Assembly (NCBI RefSeq): GCF_002902945.1
Contig: NZ_CP026102.1
Coordinates: 2,542,001 to 2,606,000 of the forward strand
DNA length: 64,000 nucleotides
DNA from: Paraburkholderia caribensis
Lineage (GTDB): Bacteria; Pseudomonadota; Gammaproteobacteria; Burkholderiales; Burkholderiaceae
Direction of reading: 5' to 3'
The notes below the pieces were generated by a model, which was not told where the DNA came from, did no database searches, and was given only the letters and a program-made list of their open reading frames with translations. Below are positions 62,258 through 64,000 of this stretch, one piece after another. The translations under genes were made by a program, and so were the position numbers. Position 1 is the first letter of the stretch, and each line of letters begins with the position of its first letter.

Positions 62258-63433
62258 ATGAGCGATACGACGCAAGCGGCTGCACCGGGAACGACAAGCG
62301 GCTTCAAGCCGAAGAAATCCGTGGCCCTGTCGGGCGTGACGGCGGGCAATACCGCGCTGTGCACGGTCGGCAAGACGGGCAACGACCTGCACTACCGCGG
62401 CTACGACATTCTCGATATCGCTGGCGCCAGCGAATTCGAGGAGATCGCGTATCTGCTCGTGCACGGCAAGCTGCCCAACGTCGCCGAACTCGCCGCTTAC
62501 AAGAAAAAGCTCAAGGCGCTGCGCGGCCTGCCCGCGAACGTGAAGGCCGCGCTCGAATGGATTCCCGCCGCCGCGCATCCGATGGACGTGATGCGCACGG
62601 GCGTGTCCGTGCTGGGCACCGTGCTGCCGGAAAAAGACGATCACAACCTGCCGGGCGCGCGCGATATCGCCGACAAGCTGATGGCCTCGCTCGGCTCGAT
62701 GCTGCTGTACTGGTATCACTACTCGCACAACGGCAAGCGGATCGAAGTCGAAACCGACGACGATTCGATCGGCGGCCACTTCCTGCATCTGCTGCATGGC
62801 GTGGAGCCGCCGAAGTCGTGGGTGGATGCGATGCATGTGTCGCTGAATCTGTATGCCGAGCACGAATTCAATGCATCGACGTTCACCGGCCGCGTGATCG
62901 CGGGCACGGGCTCGGACATGTATTCGGCCATCACGGGCGCAATCGGCGCGCTGCGCGGCCCGAAGCACGGCGGCGCCAACGAGGTCGCGTTCGAGATCCA
63001 GTCGCGCTACCAGACGCCGGATGAGGCGGAAGCCGACATCCGCCGCCGCGTCGAGAACAAGGAAGTCGTGATCGGCTTCGGCCATCCCGTGTACACGATC
63101 TCCGATCCGCGCAACAAGGTGATCAAGGACGTGGCGAAGAAGTTGTCGAAGGAAGCGTCGAACACGAAGCTGTTCGAGATCGCCGAGCGCCTGGAAAGCG
63201 TGATGTGGGACGTCAAGAAGATGTTCCCGAATCTCGACTGGTTCAGCGCCGTGTCGTACCACATGATGGGCGTGCCGACAGCCATGTTCACGCCGCTCTT
63301 CGTGATCTCGCGCACGTCCGGCTGGGCCGCGCACATCATCGAGCAGCGCGTCGACAACAAGATCATTCGACCCAGCGCAAATTACACCGGACCGGAGAAT
63401 TTGAAGTTCGTGGCGCTAAATAGGAGAAAATAG
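62258..63433 (+). CDS. prpC: 2-methylcitrate synthase PrpC
   Basis: Condenses propionyl-CoA with oxaloacetate. The 391-residue citrate-synthase-family protein lacks the N-terminal beta domain of GltA. It begins FKPKKSVALSGVTAGNTALCTVGKTGNDLHYRGYDILDIA, typical of PrpC. Catalytic elements are LYAEHEFNASTFTGRV, GALRGPKHGGANEVAFE and VIGFGHPVYTISDPRN. A GGAG precedes the ATG, and it is 24 bases after prpB. No prpD, acnD or prpF is in the window; they could follow or lie elsewhere. Confidence 0.95.
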   Translation: MSDTTQAAAPGTTSGFKPKKSVALSGVTAGNTALCTVGKTGNDLHYRGYDILDIAGASEFEEIAYLLVHGKLPNVAELAAYKKKLKALRGLPANVKAALEWIPAAAHPMDVMRTGVSVLGTVLPEKDDHNLPGARDIADKLMASLGSMLLYWYHYSHNGKRIEVETDDDSIGGHFLHLLHGVEPPKSWVDAMHVSLNLYAEHEFNASTFTGRVIAGTGSDMYSAITGAIGALRGPKHGGANEVAFEIQSRYQTPDEAEADIRRRVENKEVVIGFGHPVYTISDPRNKVIKDVAKKLSKEASNTKLFEIAERLESVMWDVKKMFPNLDWFSAVSYHMMGVPTAMFTPLFVISRTSGWAAHIIEQRVDNKIIRPSANYTGPENLKFVALNRRK

Positions 63434-63535
63434 CGTCCGCTGTGCGCTCTCGGGGCGCGTGCAGTACCCCGGCGGTTGTGAAATTGCAATCGTGCACTGT
63501 TTAAACTCTGAAATTAGATAGAAAGGTTCTCTCCC

Positions 63536-64000
63536 ATGAAAAAACTGCTGATCGCTACCGTTATTGGCGCTCTGTCTTCGACACTGCTGGTGACGGCGCC
63601 CAGCGCGTTCGCACAATCGACCACCACGGCCAAGCCGAAGGCGCCGCAGCCCAAGCGCCTGATCAAGCGCAAGCCGAATCCGGCCAAGGAAGCCAAGGTC
63701 GATCCGGTTCCGGAGGGTGCGGAAAAGTGGTCGTGCAAGGAAGGTCTGTCGTTCGAACTGAAGGGCGACATGAAGCGCGACCAGATCGTCACTGTCCACT
63801 GGGGCAACAAGAACTACAACCTGCCGCGTGAAAACACGACGACGGGCGCAGATCGCTTCCACGACGCCGCAAGCGGCATGGACCTCGTCGTGATCCCGAC
63901 CAAGGCGATGCTGTTCTCGGACAAGGACAGCTCGCGTCTGGCCGACGAATGCGTGACGGCCGCCATGTCCCAAGGCGCGCCGGCGCCGACGCAGTCGAAC
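63536..64000 (+). CDS. Secreted MliC-like protein, truncated by the window edge
   Basis: An ATG opens a frame that stays open to the last base (155 codons seen). A signal peptide is clear (MKKLLIATVIGALSSTLLVT, cleavage near AFA-Q). After a Lys/Pro-rich linker comes WSCKEGLSFELKGDMKRDQ, IVTVHWGNKNYNLPRENTTT, GADRFHDAASGMDLVVIPTK and AMLFSDKDSSRLADEC. The Cys pair, the Y.L motif and the GADRF...GMDLVVIP...AMLF core resemble the lysozyme-inhibitor MliC fold. Function as an inhibitor is not proven. The 3' end is missing. Confidence 0.75.
   Translation, partial: MKKLLIATVIGALSSTLLVTAPSAFAQSTTTAKPKAPQPKRLIKRKPNPAKEAKVDPVPEGAEKWSCKEGLSFELKGDMKRDQIVTVHWGNKNYNLPRENTTTGADRFHDAASGMDLVVIPTKAMLFSDKDSSRLADECVTAAMSQGAPAPTQSN

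Overview
The window looks like part of a replicon of a Burkholderia sensu lato species, most likely Paraburkholderia. It is strongly GC-rich with C/G-ending codons. The protein families and gene orders match, from memory, the secondary chromosome of that group: leuC-leuD-leuB-asd-fimV-truA-trpF-trpB-MTase-trpA-accD-folC-SPOR-cvpA-purF-metZ, and gltA-sdhEBADC-gntR / mdh-HpcH-prpB-prpC. No database search was run; every call comes from reading the sequence and its translations.

Layout. 0.2-4.2 kb: a PAP2-family membrane protein, then the molybdate transporter modABC and its convergent regulator modE, with a good ModE box in front of modA. 4.3-9.3 kb: mixed small genes (tautomerase, LysR regulator, basic secreted protein, an Xre/MbcA-RES toxin-antitoxin pair, a PPP-type phosphatase, a cytochrome c remnant, a DUF1345 membrane protein). 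9.7-29 kb: a large same-strand glycogen/trehalose block, glgE - treS-mak fusion - glgB - [658-bp palindromic element] - glgX - treZ - malQ - treY. Together these can make trehalose from maltodextrin/glycogen (TreY/TreZ) and return trehalose to alpha-glucan (TreS, maltokinase, GlgE, GlgB). 29-32.5 kb: a CNNM/CBS transporter-like protein, a degenerate histidine kinase, an FKBP isomerase and an AraC regulator.

32.6-51.4 kb: a long minus-strand run of amino-acid, purine, folate and fatty-acid genes. 51.4-52.6 kb is an accessory patch between leuC and gltA with an unrecognised gene and, on the minus strand, a well-formed small RNA candidate (sigma70-like promoter, branched fold, intrinsic terminator). 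52.7-58.6 kb: gltA, sdhE, sdhB, sdhA, sdhD, sdhC and a divergent GntR/UTRA regulator. 58.6-63.4 kb: mdh, a HpcH/CitE-type lyase, prpB and prpC, with a 20-bp perfect palindrome between gntR and mdh. The window ends inside a secreted MliC-like protein gene.

The most unusual signals are (1) the 658-bp near-palindrome between glgB and glgX, flanked by mirror-image base skews in the neighbouring coding sequence (C-to-T-like on the left, G-to-A-like on the right); (2) the small RNA candidate at 52385-52521; (3) a GlgE carrying an extra, apparently dead GH13 domain; and (4) an orphan beta-class DNA methyltransferase inside the trp cluster. No tRNA, rRNA, CRISPR array or intact insertion sequence was seen.
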